NCBI GenBank assembly: GCA_021813585.1
Contig: JAKAJV010000024.1
Location: forward strand, 1-38,098
DNA from: Bacteroidota bacterium
GTDB lineage: Bacteria > Bacteroidota > Ignavibacteria > Ignavibacteriales > Ignavibacteriaceae
DNA: 38,098 bases
Direction: 5' to 3'
A model generated the notes under the pieces. It saw nothing but the letters and a program-made list of their open reading frames with translations. It ran no database searches and had not been told where the DNA came from. Positions 1-8,287 of the stretch are shown here, piece by piece. Both the position numbers and the translations under genes were made by a program. How positions within the stretch are numbered: position 1 is the stretch's first letter; the number at the start of each line of letters is the position of its first letter.

Positions 1-1
1 T

Positions 2-88
2 AAATGGTATAAACAGTTAACTACAGGGGAAGCCCGGGCATACACTTTAAAAGATATTTTCGGCAAATGGAAGCCGGAGGTGAATTAG
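2..88 (+). CDS. C-terminal end of probable pectinesterase (CE8), 5' truncated by window edge
   Basis: An open frame enters the window from the left and stops at TAG 86-88, giving 28 residues that end in TLKDIFGKWKPEVN. The stretch QLTTGEARAYTLKDIFGKW closely parallels the CE8 end of the methylesterase at 25969-29799, which reads QLTDAEAAGYTLNNIFSKN. This internal resemblance is the only evidence for the family. The stop lies 2 nt before the next start codon and the GGAGGTG ribosome site of the next gene lies inside this frame, so the two are probably co-transcribed. The body of the protein is outside the window. Confidence 0.5.
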   Translation, partial: KWYKQLTTGEARAYTLKDIFGKWKPEVN

Positions 89-90
89 TA

Positions 91-1914
91 ATGAACGATG
101 GAAAAGTAAGTAGTAAGAAGTATGCAGTAGGTAGTAGGCAAAAACAAGTAGGCAGTAGACAATTCTATAAAAGGAATGAAGATTGTAAAAAGTTTAATGG
201 CTATAGTTCAAAAATAAAATTTAGAAAAAGCCATTCGATCATTCATGCATGTATTCACGTTGCCTTACCATTAATAACTTTTTTCTTGTTTTTCACCTCC
301 GTTCTGCCTGCTCAGGAGATTAAGAATAAATCTAAGATGGCTGTCGAAGCCTGGGTGCCGGATTTGGAAAACGGCAAATATAAAAACCCGATTATCTATG
401 CCGATTATTCCGATCCTGATGTAATTAGGGTTGGTGATGATTTTTATTTGGTTGCTTCCAGTTTTGATCAAGTTCCCGGCTTACCGATTCTGCATTCCAG
501 GGATTTGGTAAACTGGACAATCATCGGGCATGCGCTTCTTCGCCAGCCGCCTTTTGATGTGTATTCCAAAACGCAGCACGGCAACGGTGTTTGGGCGCCT
601 TCAATAAGATACCACAAAGGAGAATTCTATATTTATTACCCGGATGTTGATTACGGTATTTACATGGTTAAAGCAAAAAATCCTGCCGGGCCATGGTCTG
701 TTCCTTTTTTAGTTCAGGAAGGAAAAGGTTTGGAAGACCCTTGTCCTTTGTGGGATACTGACGGCAAAGCGTATCTTATTCATGCTTATGCAGGCAGCAG
801 GGCTGGCAGCAAAAGTATTCTAGTAATTAATAAAATGAATCCGGAAGGCACCAAGCTTCTAGACCAGGGAGTGATTGTTTACGACGGCCACGGAATTGAT
901 CCTACTGTTGAAGGACCAAAGTTGTATAAACGGGACGGCTATTATTACATTTTTGCACCTGCCGGGGGAGTAGCCGAAGGATGGCAGATAGTCCTTCGCT
1001 CAAAATATATTTACGGACCTTATGAAAGAAGGGAGGTACTGGCTAAGGGAAAAACCGATATCAACGGGCCGCATCAGGGTGCATGGGTGGAAACCAAATC
1101 CGGCCGGTCCTGGTTCATCCATTTTCAGGACAGAGGTCCATACGGCAGAGTTGATTTATTGGAACCGATGAAGTGGAAAGACAACTGGCCGTTAATCGGA
1201 ATCAATCAGAATAGCGAAGGAGTAGGTGAGCCTGTTTTGACTTATAGTAAGCCGGATGTCAGTCCCAGCAAAGATGGGCCTCGACAGGTCGGCAAGACTT
1301 ACCCGGTTCAGGTTCCTCAAACATCGGATGAATTTAACAGCGTTGAATTAGGGCCGCAGTGGCAGTGGCAGGCAAATCCGGGAGCGACATGGGTATTTAC
1401 ATCGGGTTACGGTTATCTGCGTTTGTATGCGCAAATGTTACCCAAGGATTATAAAAATTATTGGGATGTGCCGAATATTTTAACTCAGAAATTTCCTGCT
1501 GAAAAATTTACAGCAACGACTAAACTAACATTTAAGCCTTTATCAATCGGTGACAAAGTAGGTTTCATAGTAATGGGTGCAAGCTATGCATATCTTTCGT
1601 TAACCAACAAGGAAGACGGAATCCATCTTGCATATACAACATGTCTTAATGCAGATAAAGGCAAAGCGGAAGACGAACATGAAATAAAAAAATTGGATAG
1701 CGGTACAATTTATTTTAAAGTAAATGTAGATAGCGGGGCTGTCTGTCATTTAAGCTACAGTACCAACGGTAAAAATTTTGTCGCTGCCGGAGAACCGTTT
1801 TCGGCAGTAGCGGGAAGATGGATTGGTGCAAAAGTGGGAATGTTCTGTACAAAAACCGTAAAGACTAATGATTCGGGCTTTGCAGATTTTGATTGGTTCA
1901 GAATTACTCAGTAA
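91..1914 (+). CDS. Secreted GH43 glycosidase with C-terminal concanavalin-like domain
   Basis: This is a retaining-fold-free, inverting five-blade beta-propeller glycosidase of family GH43, the group that contains beta-xylosidases and alpha-L-arabinofuranosidases; in a pectin locus it probably trims neutral sugar side chains. Visible motifs are YSDPDVIR near residue 106 (general base Asp), EDPCPLWD near 216 and VEGPKLYK near 273 (general acid Glu). Residues about 415-605 form the beta-sandwich typical of GH43 C-terminal modules. ATG 91 was chosen because GGAGGTG sits about 9 nt upstream; an ATG at 67 has no such site. The hydrophobic signal (ALPLITFFLFFTSVLPAQ) comes only after roughly 60 residues, an unusually long N-region encoded partly by short tandem repeats. 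Substrate is inferred, not seen. Confidence 0.85.
   Translation: MNDGKVSSKKYAVGSRQKQVGSRQFYKRNEDCKKFNGYSSKIKFRKSHSIIHACIHVALPLITFFLFFTSVLPAQEIKNKSKMAVEAWVPDLENGKYKNPIIYADYSDPDVIRVGDDFYLVASSFDQVPGLPILHSRDLVNWTIIGHALLRQPPFDVYSKTQHGNGVWAPSIRYHKGEFYIYYPDVDYGIYMVKAKNPAGPWSVPFLVQEGKGLEDPCPLWDTDGKAYLIHAYAGSRAGSKSILVINKMNPEGTKLLDQGVIVYDGHGIDPTVEGPKLYKRDGYYYIFAPAGGVAEGWQIVLRSKYIYGPYERREVLAKGKTDINGPHQGAWVETKSGRSWFIHFQDRGPYGRVDLLEPMKWKDNWPLIGINQNSEGVGEPVLTYSKPDVSPSKDGPRQVGKTYPVQVPQTSDEFNSVELGPQWQWQANPGATWVFTSGYGYLRLYAQMLPKDYKNYWDVPNILTQKFPAEKFTATTKLTFKPLSIGDKVGFIVMGASYAYLSLTNKEDGIHLAYTTCLNADKGKAEDEHEIKKLDSGTIYFKVNVDSGAVCHLSYSTNGKNFVAAGEPFSAVAGRWIGAKVGMFCTKTVKTNDSGFADFDWFRITQ
105..160 (+). repeat. Short GTAG/GTAAG microrepeat inside the GH43 leader
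   Basis: AGTAAG, TAGTAAG, CAGTAGGTAGTAGGCA and AAGTAGGCAGTAG follow each other in the first codons of the GH43 gene. The tract encodes a low-complexity basic stretch (VGSRQKQVGSRQ) ahead of the true hydrophobic signal, so it looks like a repeat expansion that was tolerated in frame. Confidence 0.6.
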
Positions 1915-2000
1915 AATTAATGATTGTAATTGCTAATTCACTTAAAGACATTATTCAATTTGTAAGTTAAAAGATATCCTTGATTTTTCGTAGCGACAGG

Positions 2001-2046
2001 GCTGGGGCTTGCCACGAGGTTCATACCACTGATTAGAATGCTCTTC
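2001..2046. repeat. Dispersed repeat, copy 1 (GGGGCTTGCC...GTTCATACCA)
   Basis: GGGGCTTGCCACGAGGTTCA followed by TACCACTGATT is nearly repeated at 30127-30155 as GGGGCTTGCCCCGAAGTTCA then TACCATTGATT. In the second copy GGGGC and GCCCC form a clean hairpin; here one arm has decayed (GCCACG). The match suggests a genome-wide intergenic repeat rather than a gene-specific signal. Confidence 0.55.
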
Positions 2047-2136
2047 GGTTCTAAACCTGCTTAGTGTTTTCTAACCCGGAATAATTGAGAAAAGGGATCA
2101 TTTTTTAATTTTTATTTGTTTAGTCAAAAATTTTAC

Positions 2137-2142
2137 TTGACA
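2137..2142 (+). promoter_or_regulatory. Possible -35 box TTGACA
   Basis: TTGACA lies 31 bp before the end-of-promoter region where the operator starts. A matching TTGACA occurs at a similar distance (32 bp) before the operator at 7825. No good -10 box is visible at 16-18 bp, so the promoter assignment is tentative. Confidence 0.3.
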
Positions 2143-2169
2143 TTAACAAATTTTTTCAGGAAGTTACGT

Positions 2170-2198
2170 AAGCGATAAAGTTATCAATAACTTTATCG
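2170..2198. promoter_or_regulatory. LacI-type operator, two overlapping copies
   Basis: AAGCGATAAAGTTATCA (2170-2186) matches the 17-bp motif found at three other sites. It overlaps a second inverted copy so that CGATAAAGTTAT and ATAACTTTATCG form a perfect 12-bp inverted repeat around a CA centre (2173-2198). The regulator is probably the LacI-family protein encoded at 24064, whose own promoter carries the same motif. Confidence 0.65.
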
Positions 2199-2226
2199 AT
2201 TAAATTTTTCTCCAATTACCGTATTT

Positions 2227-2328
2227 AATCCGGGTACATGTTATTTTTATATGGGTGGACTCTTTCAGTAAACAACATCAATAACTTCTCTTCTTCTTAC
2301 ATTATTGATAAAGCCACATACCCGGATT
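2227..2328. repeat. Inverted repeat AATCCGGGTA / TACCCGGATT in receptor leader
   Basis: Perfect 10-bp arms at 2227-2236 and 2319-2328 enclose about 80 bp that contain a smaller inverted pair CAATAA / TTATTG. It may be a structured mRNA leader or an old palindromic insertion; the sequence does not decide between them. Confidence 0.4.
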
Positions 2329-2635
2329 TCGCCATCTCTGTTTTTTAGGTTATTAAATATTGCTGATAAATGTTTTTCATTTTAGAAGATGAAAAATAGT
2401 ATGCTATAAGCGGGAATATACTTGTTTGCGCAAAATATTGGGAATAACAAGCAAATAGGGACTCAGCAAGTTTTTAAAAATTAGTAATCCGGATAAGTTG
2501 ACCCTTTTGATGTGTTAAGAAAATACCACTTTGTTTTCCCATTACCTTAAGGAGTCGTCATATATACCTGCACAATCATCTTCTAATTTTTTTTAAGAAA
2601 AATTTTACGGAGAGATTTACTAAAGAGGTATTAAC

Positions 2636-5600
2636 ATGGTAAGGTCAACTTTCGTTAAAGCATGTCTAATTTTTATCTGGCTCATATCTAGCACCATTTT
2701 TTCACAAGGAGTAATGCGCGGAATAGTTGTCGATTCCCTAACTTCAAAACCGTTAGTGGGCGCTAATGTTTTTTTAATAGGTACCTCATTAGGCAATGCG
2801 ACTAATCTGGAAGGGGAATATTCAATAACTACAATTCCCGCCGGGGCGTATAACGTAAAGATTTCTTATATAGGATACAAATCCAAAACGGTAGGTATTA
2901 ATATTAAAAAGGATGAGACGCTTCAATTGAATTTTGAATTGACTCCGGATGTAATAGAGGGAAAGGTGGTTTATGTAACTGCCCAGGCTTCCGGGCAGGC
3001 TGCTGCTATAAACCAGCAGGTAAGATCGAATACAATCATCAATGTAGTTTCTGAAGAGAAGATTAGGGAACTGCCGGATGCAAATGCAGCAGAAGCGATA
3101 GGACGGCTGCCTGGCGTATCGCTTATAAGATCCGGCGGCGAAGCAAACCAGGTAATCCTAAGAGGGTTAAGCGAGAAGTTTACGAATATTACCATCGATG
3201 GTATCCAGATACCTTCCACCGATTCTACGGAAAGGAACGTCGACTTAAGTACAATTTCTCAAAGCTCACTTGCGGGTATAGAATTATATAAAGCCTTAAC
3301 TCCGGATAAGGATGGCGATGCAATAGCTGGGAGTATAAACCTTGTAACGAAGAAAGCGCCTGCTGAAAGAAAGGTAAGAGTTGAAATGAAAGGTGACTAC
3401 AACGAGTTGATGAATTCTGCAAAGCAATATGATTTTGCTTTTAAGTACGGTGAAAGATTCTTAAATAGTTTTCTCGGCGTTCAACTGTTCGGTAATTTGG
3501 AGAACAGGGTTAGAAGCAGTGAAAACTTTGATCTGAATTATAACCAGGGACTAAACAACCAGACAGATTATGCAATAAGCAATTTTATAGTTCAGTTTAA
3601 CAACGAAATAAGGAAGCGTAACGGTTTTAGTTTGCTTTTAGATCTCAATACTCCCGATGATGGCTCTATAAGAATAAATAATGTTTACAGCGGGACAAAG
3701 AGGGATATCTTTATTTCAACCAGGGATTATCCGACTTCAAGCGGCGGCACTACCAGCGGATCGAGCGTTAATTATTCGGCTCAAGACCAGATAGAGGAAA
3801 TTAAGACTTTTAGCAGCGCAGTAACCGGAGACAATTATGTATCCGGCCTAGCATTAAATTGGGGACTTTCTTTTGCACAGTCTTCTTCAGAATTCCCGTA
3901 CGATTTTCTGGCAGATTTTTTAGAGCCGTCCTTATTGAGAGATTCCGTCGTTATTTCAGGAATGGATCAAACGCCTACAATTAAAAATAATCCGGAGTTG
4001 CTGGTGCCTTACGCTACAAATAATTTTAAGGCAGCTACTTTGTACGATGGATACTATTCTACAAAAAATAATTATGACAAGCAGCGCGTTCTATACCTTA
4101 ACGTTGCAAGAGACTATCTGTTCAGCAGCCTTTTTTCGGGGCAGCTTAAGATAGGAGGAAAATATAAGATTCAGGATAAATCTAATCTTCAGGGAAAAAT
4201 GTACTCGCCCTACTATCTGGGCAGCTGGCAGGCTTTTAACATTAATCCCAACGGTTCCATTCAGCCTAAAAATTTAAGCGGAACCTACTTTGATACATTT
4301 TATCAGAACTATTTAAAATCCTCTTCTAATGTCTATCCATCTTTCTATTATTTCCTCAACTCGAATCCAGACTCGAGAGATATTTTTAATAAGTATACTT
4401 TAAATCCAATAGTTAACCGCGATAAGCTTAAACAGTGGTACGAATTAAATAAGAACGGCGTCGATCAGAATGGAAAGTCTTATGAATACATGGATGACCC
4501 TACCGCAAAGACTTACAATTATTCTATAACAGAGAAAGTAGGCGCAGCATATGTAATGAACACTCTGAATATCGGGCAGAAGGCTACTTTAATTGCCGGT
4601 CTTAGAGTTGAGAGCGAGAACAACAATTATATTTCCAGGTATTCCCCTGTACAGACGGGGGGATTTCCAATTCCCCCGGATGCAAGTAGGGATACGACTG
4701 CATCGCATAAAGAAACAGTCTGGCTACCCAACTTTCATGTAAATTACAGAGCTACAGATTTCTTAAACCTACGAATTGCCGCATACAGGGCGCTTGCAAG
4801 GCCGGATTTTAACTTCCGGCTGAATACGTATTTCGCATGGCGGGATGTTCAGGCCGGCGGCTCTAAACAGCTGCTTCTTGGCAATCCGCAGTTGAAAGAC
4901 GCCAAGGCCTGGAACTATGAGATCAATCTTTCTTACTTTGGAAATGAAATAGGATTGGTATCTCTTTCGGCATTTTACAAAAATATTACCGATATGTACC
5001 ACATGCTGAACCAGTTGAATACAAGCGGCAGTGGACTAATTCAGTATCTTGGGCTCAACTGGAAATCTCTGCACACAGGCACTTATGCATTAACTGTGCC
5101 TTACAATTCAGATAAGCCTACAAAAGTTTGGGGATTCGAATTCGAGCATCAAATAAATTTTACATTCCTGCCGGGGTTGCTCCAGAATTTCGTTCTCTCG
5201 TACAATGCGTCGGTTGTCCGTTCGGAGACGCATATAATAGCAACCACAATAGATACTGTTAAATATTATGTTGAGGGTATTCCCGTTCCATTCTATAGAT
5301 ACGATGAACGGGTAATAGATAAAAAACAAAACCTGGAAAACCAGCCGGAATTTTACGGCAACATATCTTTGGGATATGATATAGGGGGCTTTTCAGCAAG
5401 GGTGTCGCTTTTCCATCAATCCCAGTATAATGTTTCTTTTACTCCGAGCGGAGTAGGCGATATCGTGTCGAATGAATTTACGCGTCTAGATCTGGCTCTA
5501 AAACAGAAAGTGAACGATTACATATCTGTGCTGTTGAACGTAAGCAATCTTACAAACGTTAAAGAAGGAGATTCGTTGTACGACAGAGTTAACGGATACA

Positions 5601-5665
5601 AAATTCTAAATACACAGCAGCGGTACGGAATTACTGCAGACTTTGGAGTAATACTTCAACTCTGA
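2636..5665 (+). CDS. TonB-dependent outer-membrane receptor with carboxypeptidase-regulatory-like domain
   Basis: A 1009-residue receptor predicted to import pectin oligosaccharides across the outer membrane using TonB energy. Signal peptide 1-23; a carboxypeptidase-regulatory-like beta-sandwich at about 25-108 (GVMRGIVVDSLTSKPLVGAN); plug domain at about 122-240 with ELPDANAAEAIGRLPGVSL and VILRGL; the rest is a beta-barrel ending in an aromatic-type C-terminus (TADFGVILQL). The plug wording resembles the receptor class common in Xanthomonas and Caulobacter carbohydrate loci rather than true SusC, and no SusD gene follows. AGAGG 8 nt upstream supports the ATG. It sits downstream of an operator (2170-2198) and is followed by a T9SS-secreted protein, probably in one transcript. 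Substrate is inferred from neighbours. Confidence 0.85.
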   Translation: MVRSTFVKACLIFIWLISSTIFSQGVMRGIVVDSLTSKPLVGANVFLIGTSLGNATNLEGEYSITTIPAGAYNVKISYIGYKSKTVGINIKKDETLQLNFELTPDVIEGKVVYVTAQASGQAAAINQQVRSNTIINVVSEEKIRELPDANAAEAIGRLPGVSLIRSGGEANQVILRGLSEKFTNITIDGIQIPSTDSTERNVDLSTISQSSLAGIELYKALTPDKDGDAIAGSINLVTKKAPAERKVRVEMKGDYNELMNSAKQYDFAFKYGERFLNSFLGVQLFGNLENRVRSSENFDLNYNQGLNNQTDYAISNFIVQFNNEIRKRNGFSLLLDLNTPDDGSIRINNVYSGTKRDIFISTRDYPTSSGGTTSGSSVNYSAQDQIEEIKTFSSAVTGDNYVSGLALNWGLSFAQSSSEFPYDFLADFLEPSLLRDSVVISGMDQTPTIKNNPELLVPYATNNFKAATLYDGYYSTKNNYDKQRVLYLNVARDYLFSSLFSGQLKIGGKYKIQDKSNLQGKMYSPYYLGSWQAFNINPNGSIQPKNLSGTYFDTFYQNYLKSSSNVYPSFYYFLNSNPDSRDIFNKYTLNPIVNRDKLKQWYELNKNGVDQNGKSYEYMDDPTAKTYNYSITEKVGAAYVMNTLNIGQKATLIAGLRVESENNNYISRYSPVQTGGFPIPPDASRDTTASHKETVWLPNFHVNYRATDFLNLRIAAYRALARPDFNFRLNTYFAWRDVQAGGSKQLLLGNPQLKDAKAWNYEINLSYFGNEIGLVSLSAFYKNITDMYHMLNQLNTSGSGLIQYLGLNWKSLHTGTYALTVPYNSDKPTKVWGFEFEHQINFTFLPGLLQNFVLSYNASVVRSETHIIATTIDTVKYYVEGIPVPFYRYDERVIDKKQNLENQPEFYGNISLGYDIGGFSARVSLFHQSQYNVSFTPSGVGDIVSNEFTRLDLALKQKVNDYISVLLNVSNLTNVKEGDSLYDRVNGYKILNTQQRYGITADFGVILQL

Positions 5666-5806
5666 TCTCCATAAGGCGTTTACCGTAATTATGAAGGAAG
5701 TTAAAAATTTTTTTTATAAAAAACCGTAGCTAAAGGAGGTGCTGTTAAAAGGAAGCAAAAAGAATTTCTAAATAAATATTATTAACAAATAAAATTTGGA
5801 GGCTTT

Positions 5807-7477
5807 ATGTTTGTAAAGAATTTCTGTTCATTTTTCTTTTTGACGTTTTTTTTCGCTTCAGTTATCTCATATGGGCAAGAAAATGTTAAAGCGCTAAATC
5901 CATATGACGGTACAACGAATTCTTATATCATGGCGCAGATTAAAGCAGATACAGCTGCGAACCATGGTATACTTCCAAACAGAGTTTACGAATTGCAGAG
6001 GGACGGATTGTATTTGAACACCGAGGTGTTTAACGTCCCGGCCGGAAGCACCATGAGGTTAAGAGCCGCAAGCGGGACAGGAAAAAGACCTGTAATTTAT
6101 CAATATCCTACCGGTACCGGTGCTACCCCGTCTAGGCCTCCCGGAAATATATTTGTATTGCTGGGTGGAAACCTTGAAATGAAAAATATAGTTATTTCCG
6201 GGTACTTTGAACCTGTTGATACAAATTTTAATAACGTACAGGGCGGCCTGGTTAATACAACTCAGCCGGGCTCTTCTATTATTGTAGATAGCTGTATATT
6301 GACGAACATAAACGGGCAGCACCTTAGGACAGGCAGCGCATCTATAAAGGTTCAGGTAACGAATTCAATTTTTGCAAATATGGGCGCGTTGAGTACTTCC
6401 AATTTGGGCGCCGGTAAAGCGATTGATCTGCGAGAAGTTTCTTGCGACTCATTAATTCTTACCAACAATACGTTTGTTAATTACCAGGACAGGATAGTAC
6501 GCCACTATAATTATTCAAATCCCGAGGCAGGTACCGGGGGACTAAACTACGCCCTAATTGATCATAATACTTTTATTAACGGAATGGGATTCCACGGCTT
6601 GCTTTCACTTGGCAATGTTGGCTCAAAAATTATTATTTCCAACAACCTATTCCATGATGCATTTGCCTGCGGAGAAGATACCGGTGATGTTACGCGTTCT
6701 GCCGAGTGGGCTAATACCGGCGAGAAATACCCGAACGGCAATAACAGGATGTCTTGGATTTTTTCAGCACCAAACGATACTACTTCCTGGGTTATTAAAA
6801 ATAATTATGTAAGCATTTCGGATTCGGGGCTGGCATATTTGAACGATTTCAAATTAACCTGCATTAATCCGTTATCATGGCACATTAATAAAAGGATAGC
6901 TGCAGATTCGTTGACTGCATTTAAATACGAAAAAATTACGTTCCAAAATATTCCGAGACTAATGACGAACGAGATGCGCTGGTACAGAGATCCCAACGGT
7001 GGAAACATGTTGAAGAATACTCCTTCATCTCTGTGGCACAGTAAAACCGATGATATGGACCGCAGGGTATTCCGCTATTTTGCCGATACGATGAGTGCAA
7101 AATATTCCACTTCTTTAAGCGCATATACCGGCGCCGATAAAGGTCTGCCCGTAGGTGATTTGAACTGGTGGGGCCTGGTAACGAGTGTCGGCAGCAGCAT
7201 TAACAATCGAGTGAGTGAATATCGACTCGACCAAAACTTCCCTAACCCGTTTAATCCGTCGACCATAATTTCGTTCAGTTTGGCTAAGGCCGGCTTTACA
7301 TCGTTAACTATCTATAATATCCTTGGTCAGAAGATAGCCTCGCTCTATTCAGGCAATTTACAAAAGGGCTATCATGAATTTTCATTTGATGCTTCAAAAT
7401 TGGCCTCAGGAATTTATTTTTACAGATTGGAGTCGGGAACTTATTCATCCATGAAAAAAATGATACATTTAAAATAA
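5807..7477 (+). CDS. T9SS-secreted right-handed beta-helix protein, probable pectin-active
   Basis: A 556-residue secreted protein. Signal peptide 1-23 (cleavage near SYGQ); the body has repeated short turns such as NIVISG, IIVDSCILTNI, VQVTNSIFANM, LILTNNTFVNY and IIISNNLFHDA, the pattern of a parallel beta-helix as in pectate lyases and related proteins; residues about 468-556 are a T9SS type A sorting domain (NFPNPFNPST, ending MKKMIHLK). No clear catalytic signature of PL1, PL9 or CE8 was found, so it could be a lyase of a less familiar family or a surface binding protein of the DUF5123/DUF4957 type often seen in pectin loci. GGAGG lies 6 nt before the ATG. It follows the receptor by 141 bp. 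Confidence 0.7.
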   Translation: MFVKNFCSFFFLTFFFASVISYGQENVKALNPYDGTTNSYIMAQIKADTAANHGILPNRVYELQRDGLYLNTEVFNVPAGSTMRLRAASGTGKRPVIYQYPTGTGATPSRPPGNIFVLLGGNLEMKNIVISGYFEPVDTNFNNVQGGLVNTTQPGSSIIVDSCILTNINGQHLRTGSASIKVQVTNSIFANMGALSTSNLGAGKAIDLREVSCDSLILTNNTFVNYQDRIVRHYNYSNPEAGTGGLNYALIDHNTFINGMGFHGLLSLGNVGSKIIISNNLFHDAFACGEDTGDVTRSAEWANTGEKYPNGNNRMSWIFSAPNDTTSWVIKNNYVSISDSGLAYLNDFKLTCINPLSWHINKRIAADSLTAFKYEKITFQNIPRLMTNEMRWYRDPNGGNMLKNTPSSLWHSKTDDMDRRVFRYFADTMSAKYSTSLSAYTGADKGLPVGDLNWWGLVTSVGSSINNRVSEYRLDQNFPNPFNPSTIISFSLAKAGFTSLTIYNILGQKIASLYSGNLQKGYHEFSFDASKLASGIYFYRLESGTYSSMKKMIHLK

Positions 7478-7517
7478 TGGTGCACTCAGGATAATATTTA
7501 CTCAAAACAGAAATAAC

Positions 7518-7560
7518 GGAAATGATAAGCCATATTTAATAAAGATGGTTTATCATTTCC
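7518..7560 (+). terminator. Hairpin terminator after beta-helix gene
   Basis: GGAAATGATAAGCCAT pairs with ATGGTTTATCATTTCC (16 bp, one G-U) around an 11-nt AT-rich loop, 40 bp after the stop codon. There is no strong T-run directly after it, so it may be a terminator or an mRNA-stabilising stem. Confidence 0.6.
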
Positions 7561-7824
7561 ATTTAAATTGATTCTGCCTTTTTCCTTGAGCTAAAAATTT
7601 TTCTAGATTTAATGTGCAATTCAATTTTCCGGAAATTCAAGTACGTAGATGAATTTTGCTAGAAAAAAATATAGCAACAACAAATAATAATTAAGAAAAA
7701 AAGCTTTAGACTAAATGTTTAAGCTACAATCTATTAAGCCGAAAAATATCTTACAGTAATTCTTAAAAAGAATTACCACGCAAAAAAAATCCTTGACAAT
7801 TAACTTTAAATTTCCCAAATTGAC

Positions 7825-7853
7825 AACCGATAAAGTTATCGTTTACTTAACCG
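7825..7853. promoter_or_regulatory. LacI-type operator, two overlapping copies
   Basis: AACCGATAAAGTTATCG (7825-7841) is an exact fit to the shared 17-bp motif; CGTTTACTTAACCG (7840-7853) is a second, inverted copy offset by 12 bp and sharing the CG at 7840-7841. The same 12-bp offset is seen at 2173-2198. TTGACA stands 27 bp upstream. Confidence 0.65.
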
Positions 7854-8287
7854 TTTACTTTCTTTGTTACTTTATTACGAAAGGCAAATAATCTGAAGGT
7901 TTGTTACATCTTAACGTCAGTTACTGGAAAAGTAATTCTTGATTTTAATCTTTCCGAAATAAATAGCTTTCAACTACAAACCTTTAATCTATTCTGTCCA
8001 TTTGTTCATTAGAAATTCTTTCTGTGTAAGAAAATGATTTTTCGGGTTCTGCTTTAACTACAAATTTAAGAACAACAGATAGATAATTTATAATATTTTC
8101 TAAAAGTTTTGTGACTTACTGTGGCGAAGCCGTGCCCGGCCGTATTGAGTAAGACAATAATCCAATAGAAATTTAGTAACTGAAAAAATAACCTTCTTGC
8201 CAAAGCAAAATTTTTAAGTATACCGGAAGTAATTCTTAATTAGAAATTCATTTAATTAAATCTTCAACAAAAAGAAAGGAATACATC

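Larger units (their letters stand above)
1915..2635. other. 721-bp non-coding leader region upstream of the TonB receptor
   Basis: No convincing coding frame. It holds a degenerate dispersed repeat (2001-2046), a TTGACA box (2137-2142), a LacI-type operator (2170-2198) and an inverted repeat pair enclosing about 100 bp (2227-2328). If transcription begins near the operator, the receptor mRNA has a leader of roughly 450 nt. Confidence 0.6.
7478..8287. other. 810-bp non-coding region with terminator and operator
   Basis: Contains a long hairpin just after the beta-helix gene (7518-7560), a TTGACA box (7793-7798) and a double operator (7825-7853). The remaining 430 bp before the next start codon show no convincing gene; it is probably an mRNA leader. 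A short motif AGTATACCGG at 8217-8226 recurs before the gene at 25969. Confidence 0.55.

Noticed and set aside
2256-2330. Possible riboswitch in the receptor leader
   Set aside because: Only one inverted pair is visible and no known riboswitch core was recognised; listed as an inverted repeat only.
5732-5741. Strong AAAGGAGGT ribosome site between receptor and beta-helix gene
   Set aside because: No ATG, GTG or TTG lies at a suitable distance behind it and the following frames stop at once; the beta-helix gene has its own GGAGG site.
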